A stretch of DNA of 64,000 nt from positions 20,261,245 through 20,325,244 of the forward strand of contig OZ038528.1 of NCBI GenBank assembly GCA_964036665.1, written 5' to 3'. A program made the position numbers and the translations under genes. The notes under the pieces are model-generated. The model was not told where the DNA came from, did no database searches, and saw nothing but the letters and a program-made list of their open reading frames with translations. This document shows positions 46,620 through 60,100 of the stretch, piece by piece. This stretch comes from Gordius sp. MW1. Lineage: Eukaryota > Nematomorpha > Gordioida > Gordea > Gordiidae. Position 1 is the stretch's first letter; each line of letters starts with the position of its first letter.

Positions 46620-46745
46620 CAAATTTTAACGGGTTCACAGTGAGCCTTACCTAAGCCCGGCTCTACCTGCTAGGTAGAGCGTCTAGCTAGATCCGTCCAG
46701 TTTTTCTTAAATAAAAGCCCCTCCAGCCCTGCCGGGCCAGGTACA
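46620..46745. repeat. GC-rich hAT-terminus-like hairpin region
   Basis: CTCTACCTGCTAGGTAGAG is a near-perfect hairpin. The right side ends CCAGCCCTG, whose inverse CAGGGCTGG also starts a GC-rich tract at 56876. It is probably a solo hAT end. Confidence 0.45.
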
Positions 46746-47214
46746 TTACCCACAACAAAATAAAATTTTATTTATAATTAACCATGCGTCTAATCAAATA
46801 ACAATAAACTATGTATTTTTAAGGATCATGTTGAAGCTTTATAAAACTTTAGGGCATATAGTAAATTTGCATAAATCAAATTTAAAAGCCCAAAATGGAG
46901 TCATAGATAAAATTTGAGTTTTTTTAAAATAATACCAATGGTCTAACTATGTAAAGACGATCTTCATAACTACTTGGTATTGCCCCAAACCCAAATAATA
47001 TGCCATATATAAGTGATTTAAGCTATGGTTTGGAGATAAGGGCTTAAAAATATTTGTTTTGCTTGCTATTTTTTATTACATATTAATAAAAAGCAAAGCG
47101 GGAATTAAATACAAAAAGTTGGGGAGCTCAGACATTTAATAACTCATTAAAACACTGATAAACATATTAATTGTATAGTTACTTATCAAATTAAAATAAA
47201 TTGAATAGATTCTT

Positions 47215-47330
47215 GACGGCCAAAGGGGACGGAATTTTTATTTTGGGAGAGGCCAAAGAGATTTTGCGCTTTAAAGGTCTTCCCCCCCCCTCCCCCACCC
47301 TTGACCCTTCCCTAGCTACGTTACTAATAA
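47215..47330. repeat. degenerate GGCGTAGC-family MITE
   Basis: It has the C-run and right end CCTAGCTACGTTACT. The left terminus is not clear. Confidence 0.4.
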
Positions 47331-47724
47331 CTCGTTCTCAACAATACCATATGTAGTCACAAGCATATGAAAAGACAAAATGAAATTTCAATGCAAAAAA
47401 TTTGATGTTTAATTATACCAAACCCTAATTTTAATTTTATTCTATCTCTAAGGCTGCTTAACCTGTGACATATGTGTGAATATAAGTATGTCAGGCAAAT
47501 CAGTGAGTTAAAGGTACCTTTTAAACATTTATACTCAACTCGTCTATTGCACAATCATCCAAAACCTAGCAACGCCCATGTGCACAATTGATCTGCACAA
47601 AAATTAAAATTTTAATATTATTATATAATTATATCTATCATATATAATAATATTAAATATTGTAGAGGCATATTAACTTATTATAAAGCATTTAATCTAA
47701 ACTATGAAGGAAAGTATATATGCA

Positions 47725-47907
47725 CATGGGCGTACCCAGGTTTTGAATTAGGGGTGGAGGGCAAAACGTTTAAAAGTTCATTTAGAGGGGGGCAAAGTAT
47801 AATTTTTTTTAATTTTTCAATGTTTTTGCATTGAATTTTTTTTTCCGTAAATTAGGGGGGGGGCAGCCGCCCCCCTGCCTTCCCTTTCCTCCTCGCATAC
47901 GCCCATG
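47725..47907. mobile_element. CATGGGCGTA hAT MITE with exact 8-bp TSD
   Basis: Starts CATGGGCGTACCCAGG and ends GCATACGCCCATG, with identical TATATGCA on both sides (47717-47724 and 47908-47915). The G-run, C-run core is typical of the family. It lies about 280 bases upstream of the POLR3B start codon. Confidence 0.9.
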
Positions 47908-48190
47908 TATATGCAGCAATAAAAAATTTAAGCGTCATATTTTTTAGCCTTAATATGAAAGCAAATATATATGCAGCAATTAAAAAATTAAGCTTCATAT
48001 ATTATATGCTTAATATAAATTTTTGGCACCTTGTAAATTGTTTATAACATGAATAAATATAAAACTAGTTAGTTATAAACATGCTTTGCAAAAACATTTT
48101 GATTGGTTGTACATCCTTTAAGCGATAGACGAGTTGAATAATTTCGCTATTTAAATTTTTAGTAGTCAGTTGACATAGTTATAATTTCAC

Positions 48191-51100
48191 ATGTCTTCAA
48201 ACGAAAATTTAAAATCCCCCATCAAAACCTTAAAAGTAATTATATAAATATTAATTAATTTATTATTAATTAGGAAAAATGGAAACTTCTGCCTGCCTTT
48301 TTAGAAGTTAAAGGACTGGTTAAACAACATATTGATTCCTTTGATTACTTTATCAATATTGAAGTAATTATCAAATTCTTAAGGATTTTTAATAGAAAGT
48401 TTTAAATATTTGTTGTTAATTTTCTTAATATCTGAATTTAAATAGCAAGATCATTTCATGTTAATCATATTTTAAATGCTTATAGCCTTGTCTCTATTTT
48501 AAGCAAGAAAGAAAATTCCATTAGGCCTGGTTAAAATATGATTTTTTAGAGGTGCTCAATGTTGATTACATATAAGACATCTAATATTTTAGAATATAGA
48601 TCTTTTTAGAGTCAAAAATGTTTTTAAGGGCCATTCCATGACAAATCAAAACGTTTTCGACTGACTAATTTTTGGTGAGGGTGTAGGCATCATGTATTAT
48701 AGTAATTTCTGGAAATTTTAGCCATTTTGGGCCAATACTTTTTAAGGGACGTTTAAAGGGCCAAAATCACACTCGGAAGCATTTTATAGATTTTACTATT
48801 TTTTTCATATTTTTGAAAGTTCAATCAAATTTTGGTGCATTTTGTCCTTAAAAAATTCTCTATTGAAATAATTTAACAAAAAATCCCAAATTTTTGTGGA
48901 GTGCACATTGTGAAGTTGGTGATTTCATATGATGCCCAAATAGGTTTTTATGATTTTTCACTAATTTGACCACAAAAAATTAACCACAAAAGTTTGGGTT
49001 TTTTGTTAAATTATTTCAAAAGAGAATTTTTTAGGAACAAAATGCACCAAAATTTGATTGAATAGCGCCATTACTTTCAAAAATATGACAAAAATTGTAA
49101 ATCTATAAAACGCTCCCTAGCCTACGTCTGTAACTTAAAAAATATTGGCCCGAAATGGGTAAAACTATCAGAAATTACTCTAATAAAGGAGGCCTACACC
49201 CTCACTAAAAATTAACCTTATCTAAAATAGTCAGTCAAAAATCGTCTTTTTTGAAGATTCGACATGAAATGGCCCTTATACTTGTTTCCATGGGCGTAGC
49301 CAGGAGGGGGGGTGCAGGGAGGGGCAGTTGCTCAACTCTAAATCCAAAATGTTGAAATTGATTAAAAATTATGGCAAAATGATAATTTTGCCCCTCCCTA
49401 AATTATTATGGCCTCCTCTCTCATTCCATTGCTGACTATGCCCATGCTTCTTTCACCCATTCTAATTTGTATATATTAGTCATTGATGTATAGTTACTAC
49501 CAACACATACATGTATTTTTTTAATCTAACTTCTTAAATCATACAAATTTAATCTATTAAGCAAATCCTAGTTTATTATATTTATTTCATTTAAGTTAGC
49601 AACCCTCTTTTGTCATATTTTTTAAACAAAATTATCTCTTGTGTTTGAATGTAATGGTATACTTTTTTGTTAATCAAAACACACTAGAATATTTCCCCCA
49701 CCCCCACCTTTCATAGTTTATTGGTAGTATGTGGATCTATATTTTGACATATTTACATTCTTTCATAAAATTTTTTAATATTATATGAATCTTATATAAT
49801 TGCCCACAAATTTTTTTATAATATCTACATGAATATTTAGCATTTTTAAATCTTTAATAAAAGTAACATTCTTTTTATATATCTGCCCATCTCCCCCTTA
49901 GTTAAATCATGGCTCTACAGAACCCTATAATTTCACCTTTATAAACAAATAGTAAAAACTTTATAAGGAGTATGTTTGTATTAACTTTAACCTTAGATCA
50001 AAGAAATTATGAAGGCCAATCAAATGATAATCAGTGATGCTGATGCATCTTTTTACATCAAGTATCTTGACATAAGGGTTGGCAAACCAGAAGTGGAAGA
50101 AGGTTTTGGCATTACAAAACAGGTGACTCCTCATGAATGTAGATTACGTGATTCAACTTATTCTGCCCCAATTTTAGTTGACGTCGAATACACAAGGGGT
50201 CAACAAAGAATTATACGAGAAAACGTTCCTCTTGGAAGGTATAATTTACTTTTCCAATTTTTTAATAACGTTTGTTTGTGAAATGCTATATTGAAAACTT
50301 TTGGGGTGTCATATGTGAGTTGGACAGTAACCCTACTGTATTTTTCATATTGCACGGGCGGGGTATGCAGTGCGCGTCGTTTTTGGAGGACGCTCTAGCC
50401 TTTTCTTGTATAATCTTGTTTGAAACTATCATAATTTTGGAGTTGGTTTTTAAAGCCGGTTCCCGACCTGACGCCAACCCTCACTTTTTGCACACGGACT
50501 TGGGACCGTCGATATAATGAATGCATTATTTCAAATTAAAAAAATTACGATCAGATATATATTATTAATAAACTAACTTTTTTCAAAAAAAAATTATTTA
50601 TATATGTATTTAGGATGCCCATGATGTTGAGGTGTAGTAATTGTGTGTTGAGGGACAAAGGTCAAGCCGAACTTGCAAAATTGCAGGAATGCCCCTACGA
50701 CCCCGGTGGTTATTTCGTTGTTCGTGGGTCCGAACGGGTTATTCTAATACAAGAACAGATGGCGAAAAATAGGATGCTCCTTGAATCAGCTCCCGACGCT
50801 AGAACCCCCAACGGGCTAGCCATAAGCTGTTCCGTTACCTCGACCACGCACGAACGCAAAACTAAGACTATCGTTGTTTGCAAACACGATAAATACTACC
50901 TCAAACACAACATACTCTCCGAAGTGGGTTGCTTGAAATAATTGCTTAACTAGTTGTTATTTAGTTTGTCATGATTGTAAAGAAGTTTTTAAAGTTAATT
51001 TTTAAGATTTTTTGTCTTTTTAGGGCTTATCTTAATATCGGATTTTGCTGCGCAGCAAAAATCGTCGTACGGGTTTTAACATAGCCGAGTCTTAACGTGG

Positions 51101-54100
51101 AATTCATAGCAGATTTACATTTGAAACGCATAAGCAATTTTGTAAGATGCAAAAAAATTTTTAAGCTTAAATGTTGTATGTTTTTTAAATTTTTAGGTAT
51201 CAGCAAAGTTTAGATTTAATATTAAGAGTTGAAATAAACAAATGAGCGTTTTTAACTATCAAAAAACAAAATATTAATAATTACAACCCAGTTTTTTAGA
51301 CAAAGATAAATTCGCGACATTTGAATCTGAATCCGATATTAAGACAAGCCTTTATATAACATAGGTTCTAGGAGGCAAGTTAAGTTAGGAATTTCGCGTA
51401 GTATTCGTAAAATAACTTCTTGAGCTAACGATCCCAAGTTTCGATTACCCTAGTAGGCCTCGAACCTGCGAATAATTAAGATACCGTTTGAGCTTAAACG
51501 TGAAGATTCCTGACATAATTGACTTTTTCTCGACGAACTTGAATTCGTTGATATTTATTCATCTATGGTGGTTATATGTTATTTTTTATGGTGCGTTGAT
51601 ATAACATTATGGTGAAAAGGCGTGCAAATTTTTTTACAAAAGAGTTATGCGAAATTGCTTTTCATCTGCCGCCCAATCATAATCTTTTTATTTTTACTTC
51701 GTTTAAATATAATTTGAGCCCGAAATACTATTTTTTACATAAAGTGGGTGCCCTGCCTTGAGCAAATTATATTTTTAAACTTATACTATATAGATAAAAA
51801 TCGAAGTGTCGTTGATTGATATTTTGAAATAAGGATAAGTTGGATGAAATACGATTTAAGAGTCCAGTGTGTCTCGCTGCATTTCGACTATTTTTAAATG
51901 TATATAAATTAACTTTTATGCTATTAATATTTATTTTAATGTTAGAAATGAGTATTTTATTTAAAATGAAATGATTAGATTATCTTTAAAGTTTAAAAAG
52001 CTTTCATATATTTTTATAAATGTTTTCAAAAAATTTTTAACAAAATCGTGCGACAAAGGATAATTTTAAAGTGGGAAGAAGGGCTGTTGTTTAAAATATG
52101 TACCCTGTAAAAACTTTTATTTTATTTTAGATTAATTAGAAAAAATTAAAATGGGTTTTTAGTTATGGTTTTGGTTTTGATATGACAGGCCAATTTGTTT
52201 TTGTTTTTTGCTCGAGGCAGGCCCTAAATTCTCATGGGTTGAACCTCCGACTGATTGTGCATGTCTCCAGCTAGAAAGCTATATGAGGTAAATGTCAGAA
52301 AATTAAGCGCTCCTTTTAAAGAAATTTTCATTGCACCCAACTTAAATTTGTTTTATCATTAAAGCTATAATTGTCAAAATTGTAAATTATACGGCATTTT
52401 CAATTGTAAATCAAAGGCCAATTGCGCTTTTTAATTGCTATGCAATTTATGGGCTCGTTTTTTGGTTGTCTGTCCGTTGTCCGTCCGTCCGTTGTCCGTT
52501 ACCCTCCCTATCTATTTGCATTGGGTATATTAGGTTATCGATTTTTTAAATTAATGCATGAGAAAGAGGTGCCCCACCCCTCATCTCTATCTCCCTCGCT
52601 GTGTTATTTTTTAAATTAATGCATAAGAGGTGCCCCACCCCTCATCTCTATCTCCCTCGGTGTGTTATATATAAGATTTGTTGAATTATCTATTATATAA
52701 TAAACATAGATAAAAGTTGTTTACTTTTAATGCTATGCAATTTAACTAGTTATATAATAAACATAAATAAAAGTTGTTTACTTTTTAATTGCTATGCAAT
52801 TTAACTAGTTTTGGGGTTAGAATCCCGGAGTTTTTTTGACTCTTATGATTGTTCTTGTTACTATCATTGATAATAAGAATTTTTGGCCGTCCGCTGGCTG
52901 CTGACCAATGAAAAAAATGACCATTGGCCAAAATGTGAATCCGAGTTTATTTATTCGTTTTTTTTGACTATTATGATTGTTCCTGTTACTACCATTGCTA
53001 TTATGACTTTTTGGCCGTCCGCTGGCTCCTGACCGATGGAAAAAATGACCATTGGCCAAAATGTGAATCGAAAATATTTTTTTCGTTTTTTTTTGACTAT
53101 TATGATTGTTCCTGTTCCTACCATTGCTATTATCACTTTTTGGCCGTCCGCTGGCTGCTGACCAATGGAATAAAATGACCATTGGCCAAAATGTGATTCG
53201 AAAACTTTTTTTTCGTTTTTTTTGACTATTATGAATTTATATCCACTTTTACCGTGTCCTGGCTGCTGACCAATGGAAAAAAATGACCATTGGCCAAAAT
53301 GTCATTTGAAAATTTTTTTTTCGTTTTTTTTTACTCTTATGAATTTATATCCACTTTTACCGTGTCCTGGCTGCTGACCAATGGAAAAAATGACCATTGG
53401 CCAAAGTGTAAATCGAAATTATTTTTTTTGTTTTTTTTTGACTATTATGATTGTTCCTGTTTCTACCGTTGCTATTATAACTTTTTGGCCGTCCGCTGGC
53501 TGCTGACCAATGTTATATAATAAACATAAATAAAAGTTGTTTACTTTTAATTGCTATGCAATTTAACTAGTTTTTGGGTTAGAATCCCGGGTTTTTTTGA
53601 CTCTTATGATTGTTCTTGTTACTATCATTGATAATAAGACTTTTTGGCCGTCCGTTGGCTGCTGACCACTGAAAAAAATGACCATTGGCCAAAATGTGAA
53701 TCCGAGTTTATTTTTTCGTTTTTTTTGACTATTATGATTGTTCCTGTTACTACCATTGCTATTATGACTTTTTGGCCGTCCGCTGGCTCCTGACCGATGG
53801 AAAAAATGACCATTGGCCAAAATGTGAATCGAAAATATTTTTTTCGTTTTTTTTTGACTATTATGATTGTTCCTGTTCCTACCATTGCTATTATCACTTT
53901 TTGGCCGTCCGCTGGCTGCTGACCAATGGAATAAAATGACCATTGGCCAAAATGTGATTCGAAAACTTTTTTTCGTTTTTTTTGACTATTATGAATTTAT
54001 ATCCACTTTTACCGTGTCCTGGCTGCTGACCAATGGAAAAAAATAACCATTGGCCAAAATGTGATTTGAAAATTTTTTTTTCGTTTTTTTTTACTCTTAT

Positions 54101-57100
54101 GAATTTATATCCACTTTTACCGTGTCCTGGCTGCTGACCAATGGAAAAAAATGACCATTGGCCAAAGTGAGCATCAAAAATTTTTTTTTTCCATTTTTTT
54201 GGCTATCATTGACTTATAGAGTATCTGTTAGGACTGACCAATAGGGAAAAAGTGACCATTGGCCAAATTTTTAATTTTTTTAATTAAAAATTGTTCAAAT
54301 TCAACAAAACATTTCTCCCAACAATTCTGCAAATTCTTAACATTGTGTTGTTTTATAATATAATGTTTGTTAGACCCATAATCAATAAAAACTAATGTAA
54401 TACGCAACTAGATGCAAACACCAAATCTAACCCTAACCCTTTCCTATATTACATTTTCCCTATATCATTTTGCCTATAATGGAAAATTTGTATAAATAAT
54501 TAATTAATCATTAGGCATTTAATACCCCCCTATAGGCATTCTCGCCCCTTCCCACCTTTCTCGCCCATAAATTGCATAGCAAATATGATACATTTATACG
54601 AAGTACAGATGAGTCGTCCCCCCTTCCCTTCCCCCCTTCCCTTCCCTTCCCCCCTTCCCTTCCCTTCTCCCCCTTCCCACGAGGGCCGAAGGCCCGAGTT
54701 TTTTGTTATAACGCTCTCTCTTAAATTAAACAATATGTCTTTATCTTCAACAAATTTTAGCTTAATTCACCAATCGCTAAATTAATTTTATTGAACCTTC
54801 TAAATTCTTAAAATAAGTTAAAACCAATAAAAACGATAAAACCGACGGTATGATTAACATGAATTATTAGGATCTACCTATAGCGGTAGTCTTCAAAGCG
54901 ATGGGTTTCGAGTCGGATCAAGAGATAGTGCAAATGATAGGAACCGAAGATTGCACGATGAATTCTCTCGTTTCTTCCCTGCAAGAATGTCACACCGCCC
55001 AAGTTTACACGCAAAAAATGGCGCTCAAATGGATCGGGACTAAAATTAAGGACAGTCGCCTGTGGAACATCAAGAAATCTAAGCTGGAACAAGCTTGGGA
55101 ATTTATCCATTTCACTCTCCTATCCCACATACCGGTACAAACTCTCGCGGTCGCTACTTTACACTAGTATTGCAAAAACGGCTGGGCTTTGTTGGGCGAC
55201 CTTTGGTTTAATTAAGTCGACTCTGGCCTTTTTTTCAAATTTCGACCATGCCTAGAGGTCGACTAAGATTAACAGACCAAAAAATCCTTGGTTTGTTTAT
55301 GTTTAGTCGACTACAACCTAAAGGTCGACCAAACAAAACGCAGCCGTTTTTACAACGCTACTTTACACCCTTTAGCATAGACTAATTAATATACGATAGA
55401 TAGGCTGGGAAACAGCTGATTTTTGCGTTAGAATTGATTAAGTAACTTAGGTCGCCATTTTTGGTTAGATTTTTCCGATGTGGGCTCTTGTGCGGGGAAT
55501 AATTGTAAAAGCTATGTGAGAACGAATGCGAAGGCGAACATTAAAGGATTATCTTTCTATACTGTAGCATTTCAGCTTAGTTTGTTAATATATGCCCAAT
55601 ACGAGGCTGCTTACGCTCTTACTAAATAGTATCCAGTTCTACAGTTGATTAGCCTTTCACTTTTTATTCAGTTTGAAGCTTGATAATGTTTTAGACCCGA
55701 ATCAGAAATCATAGTATACTTTGTAGTGTTCTGCTATGGAAAAATTGTAGGAAAACCGCACTTTTTACCTAATATATTCCTTCAAAAACTTAAACATAAA
55801 TATTTATTGTTTTCATAACTTTTTACTCTTTTAACTCACCCTACCTTATAATCAACTTTTTGTTGTAAGTTGGGGTATAATGTTTAGGAATTTTCATATT
55901 AAGGTTCGTGTCAAATACGCTTAGGATTTTACAGGCGGTGTACAATGCCTGTGACGGCTAGTAGGATCTCATGAGAACTCGTTGAATTTTGTTTATAAAT
56001 TAACACATATAGTCCTGGATATGAATTGGCTTTAGCAATTTGCCTTTTGTTAGGTTTGAGACCAGGCGCGTAGCCAGGATTTTCTCAAGGGGGGAATTTT
56101 CTTTTTTTATAAGTATGTTTATAATACCCATAAATCGCATAGCAATTAATAATAAAGATGGTAGATGAAAAAAGTTTGGCTCGTGCCGGCGGCTGTTGTA
56201 GAATTAGATATTCTGGCCCGTTCGGGCAGGCACTATAACAAAATTAAAACAATTCGGATAACATTTTTTATATAGCGTATTATATTGTTTTTGTTTATAG
56301 TTTTATCACCTTTTTATTTGGTTTAATATTTGTTATTCAATTTAAAATTTTTCAAAAATATAGCGCAATTACTCCTTAAAGTCTACACAATAGTTTTAGG
56401 CCTTCGGGCAGCTATAATATCATAGACTACATAGACTGCTCATCACGGTATAAAATGTGTGTGTTTTTTTCCGCCATTTTGATGAACACTACCGTCCTAT
56501 ATCACATAATGCCGTTTTGCGCTCTGCCGTTTTTTTCGAACAGGAGAGGTTAAAAAAAAAAAATTTTGATTCCATAAATAAGTAAGATATTACAAAATAT
56601 ATGATATTTTTAAAAAATATGATGAATAAAACATTTCAGACCTGAAATGAAAGGAACATCTAAAATTTTTTAAAAACATCATATTTTTGTAATATCTTAC
56701 GTATTTATGGAATCAAAACCCTTTTTCTTTACCGCTCCTTTTCGAACAAAACGGTACAGCGCAAAACGCCATTATGTAATATAGGACGGTAGTGTTCATC
56801 AAAATGAAAGCAAATTTCACACACAAGTTGCTATATGGAGACATAGGCAATCTATGTAGTCTATGATAATAATACAGGGCTGGACGGACCTTAGAAGAGT
56901 TTAAGCGGGCTCGGGAGGGCAATTTTGTTACAAAATTAGACCGTATCGGGTTTGGGCAGTTCCCAAAGATCCCTTTAAATATATGAATTCTGTGTATAAA
57001 ATATAAAACGTTATAAAAAATAGTCATTTTTTTGATTGCCCAGCGATTTTCTATCTAAAATTATTCGATATCAATATTAATAAAATTTAAACTACCCTCA

Positions 57101-60100
57101 ACCATTCTTCCCTGGTTTCACTTGAGGGAGCGATTATATAAACTAGAAATCTTAGTTGATGCCTAAAACGCGAGAATTATTAAATGTGTATATAGAGTGG
57201 AAATAGCTGTTGTCGATTTATCTAACACACCGAAAAAATGTAAAAATATAAAAATATCATGAAACATCACTTATTTATTACAACGCCCCTAGGTACAAAA
57301 TTTCGATTTCAAGTCTAAAGCTCTATACCTCGCGGTCATGATCAGACGTGTCATACTATGCCAAGCCGGGCAGCTACCGGTAGATGATAGAGATTATTAC
57401 GGGAACAAGAGGTTGGAATTAGCTGGTCAACTCATGTCTCTCCTATTCGAAGATTTGCTGAAGCGTTTCAACAGTGAACTCAAGCTCGTAGCCGATAAAA
57501 CTATTCCCAAACCCAAAGCTGCCCAATTCGACGCCCTCACCCATTTTAGGCAAGATCTCATAACAAATGGGCTGGAGTCGGCCCTTGCTACGGGCAATTG
57601 GTCCGTCAAGCGATTTCGGATGGAGAGAGCGGGCGTAACTCAGGTAGGGAGGAGTGTTTTGTGCTTTGCCTGGGCACGATAGGTCATTTTTTAAGATTTT
57701 AGTCATTCATAAATAAATGATCATTTTGCCCCTCCCTAAATCATTATTGCCCCCCTCCTCAAATCCGAATGCTGTTTACGCCCATGGATATATTACGTCA
57801 ATAAATATATTTTGAAAGTTTATCGCTTTTGAAGATGTTGATTTTAAGTTTGTATGATTTAAACCGGTCCAGTGGCAGTATTCTTCTCTTCTCTACTTTA
57901 TATTCAATTGAGTAGAGTCGATAATCGATCATTGTGTGGTTAACTAGCATTAGGACCTTAACAAAAGACTAAATATTATTCGCCGTAATGGTTTTTTTAA
58001 AGAATGTCTATAAGCTGATGCCATAGAAGTTTGAATTTTATATCTAGGCTAATTTAAATTCAATCTAAAGTAATTTTTTGCTTAGTTTTGTAAATACGAT
58101 TTTGATTATAATTGACTCTTAACATGTTGGAATTATTCAACACCTCGTCTTGTATATATGTTTCGATAGTCAAACTTTTTTTAACGTATATTATAAACTT
58201 TTACATCGTATAATAATAGTAGGCATTCCCATATTCATTTTGTTTTTCTAGCCTATGTAAGCTTTTGAAAGGTATAACTACTGTTGTAAAAACGGATGGG
58301 TTTTGTTTGGTCGACCTTTCGTTTTAGTCAACTAAACATAAACAAACCAAAGGTTTTTTGGTAAAATTTTCTTAGTCGTTTTTTAGGTTTGGTCAAAATT
58401 GTAAAAAAGACCAGAATCGACCGTTACGGGGCGCGTTCGTGATGACGCGCGAAGAAGCCAAGTGAATTTTTGGGCTTATTTATCAAACTTTTCATTCTTT
58501 TTCTTAATATTTTTATATTTATCGTGAAATTTATCATATATCACGAAAATAACAATTGTAAATAGGAGGCGTTTATTGTGAAACCGCAGACGATTATTTT
58601 CGCCCGCGGCAAAAAGCGAACGAAAATAAGATACAAATCATTTTGTACTTTTCGCGCGATGGTTAATAAATTTAATTTGGTATGTAAGTATTTTTTATAA
58701 AATTTTATATGTACAGAATAATTACGAATACCATTGATATATGATAAATTTCACGATGAATATAAAGATATTAAGAAAAAGAATGAAGAGTTTGATAAAT
58801 TAACCCAAAAACCCACTTCGTTTTTTTTTCGCTTCGCGCGTCATCATGAACGCCCCATAAGCCTTGGCTTAAACCAAAGGTCGATTAAACAAAACCCAGC
58901 AAAAGATGTACGTATTCCCCTCTCTCTCACGATCAGGTCTTGTCCCGTCTGTCCTTCATAGCCGCCCTGGGTATGATGACGCGAATCAATAGTCAATTCG
59001 AGAAGACGCGTAAAGTAAGTGGACCTCGTTCGCTCCAGCCATCTCAATGGGGTTTACTTTGCCCTTCCGATACGCCCGAGGGTGAGAGTTGTGGGTTGGT
59101 TAAAAACCTAGCCCTCATGACTCACGTGACTACCGATGCCTCGGGGGGTGAGAACGCCGGAACCGCCCTCTCTAATTTTTTGACGTCAGCCTTGGGAGTT
59201 GAGGATTTAAGGACGCTTAACGGGGAAGAGACGAGCTCGCCCGCGGCTCGACTCGTCTTTTTGAACGGTGGGTAGGTCCTTTATGGACGAATCGCGTTCA
59301 AATTTAAAGTAGCTACCAAATTGCCTCGTGCAAATCCACCCCCTTTCTTCTAAATTTCATAAATTATGGTCGAATACTTAAAAAATTTAAGTTTTACTCT
59401 AGATCTTTATCGTAGCCAAGCTTGTTACAATGGTTAAAAATTATTTGAATTTATTTATTATTAAACTTTCTTTTTAATGCCCCAAAATCTTTTTTGAGAA
59501 GTATATGAATGAGAATTTAAATAATATAAATATATTAAAACTCCCTAAACCATAATATTCTCGACTTATATTTTTCTCAGGCCACCATAAATAATTAATT
59601 TAAAACCACTAAGAAACCTTAAAAATTACAATAAATCTCATTAAATTAATGCCCTTTTAGTGTTCAGAAAACATGCCTACCATCTAAACGTGTAAACAAG
59701 ACTTTTACTCTTTAAAAGCTTATTATTTGCCACTTATGGTTATTGATAGTCATAAAGCAAAAGTATTTTATGAGAGTCAGAACTTTTTAATAACTTTGAA
59801 AAAATAATGTTATACTTAAAACTTTCTCTGTTTAGGTATTATAATAGGAGCTACGGGGGAAGAAGGCAATTTGGTTAAAACTCTTAGACTGATGAGGCGG
59901 AAAGGCTACCTCAACCCATACGTTTCGGTATACTACAACCAAGCTCATCGCTCTGTTTACATATCTACGGATGGGGGTAGATTGTGCAGGTTAGAACATA
60001 AAACTCCTTTTAACTTACCAATATTTGGTAAAAATTTTGATATATATTATGTTTATAGAATAGAAATAAGTTATTTTCACGGCTAAAACGTATGAAATCT

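Noticed and set aside
50272-50517. 81-codon frame in POLR3B intron 3
   Set aside because: No homology seen, it overlaps the donor side of a well-defined intron, and an antisense frame of similar size is equally open.
54530-54785. Overlapping plus and minus frames around the purine tract (also 3233-3499)
   Set aside because: Low-complexity translations of the GGGAAGGG block of the composite element.
57427-57706. Antisense frames of 60-87 codons over POLR3B exon 6 (also 54874-55110 over exon 5)
   Set aside because: Shadows of the conserved sense exons.
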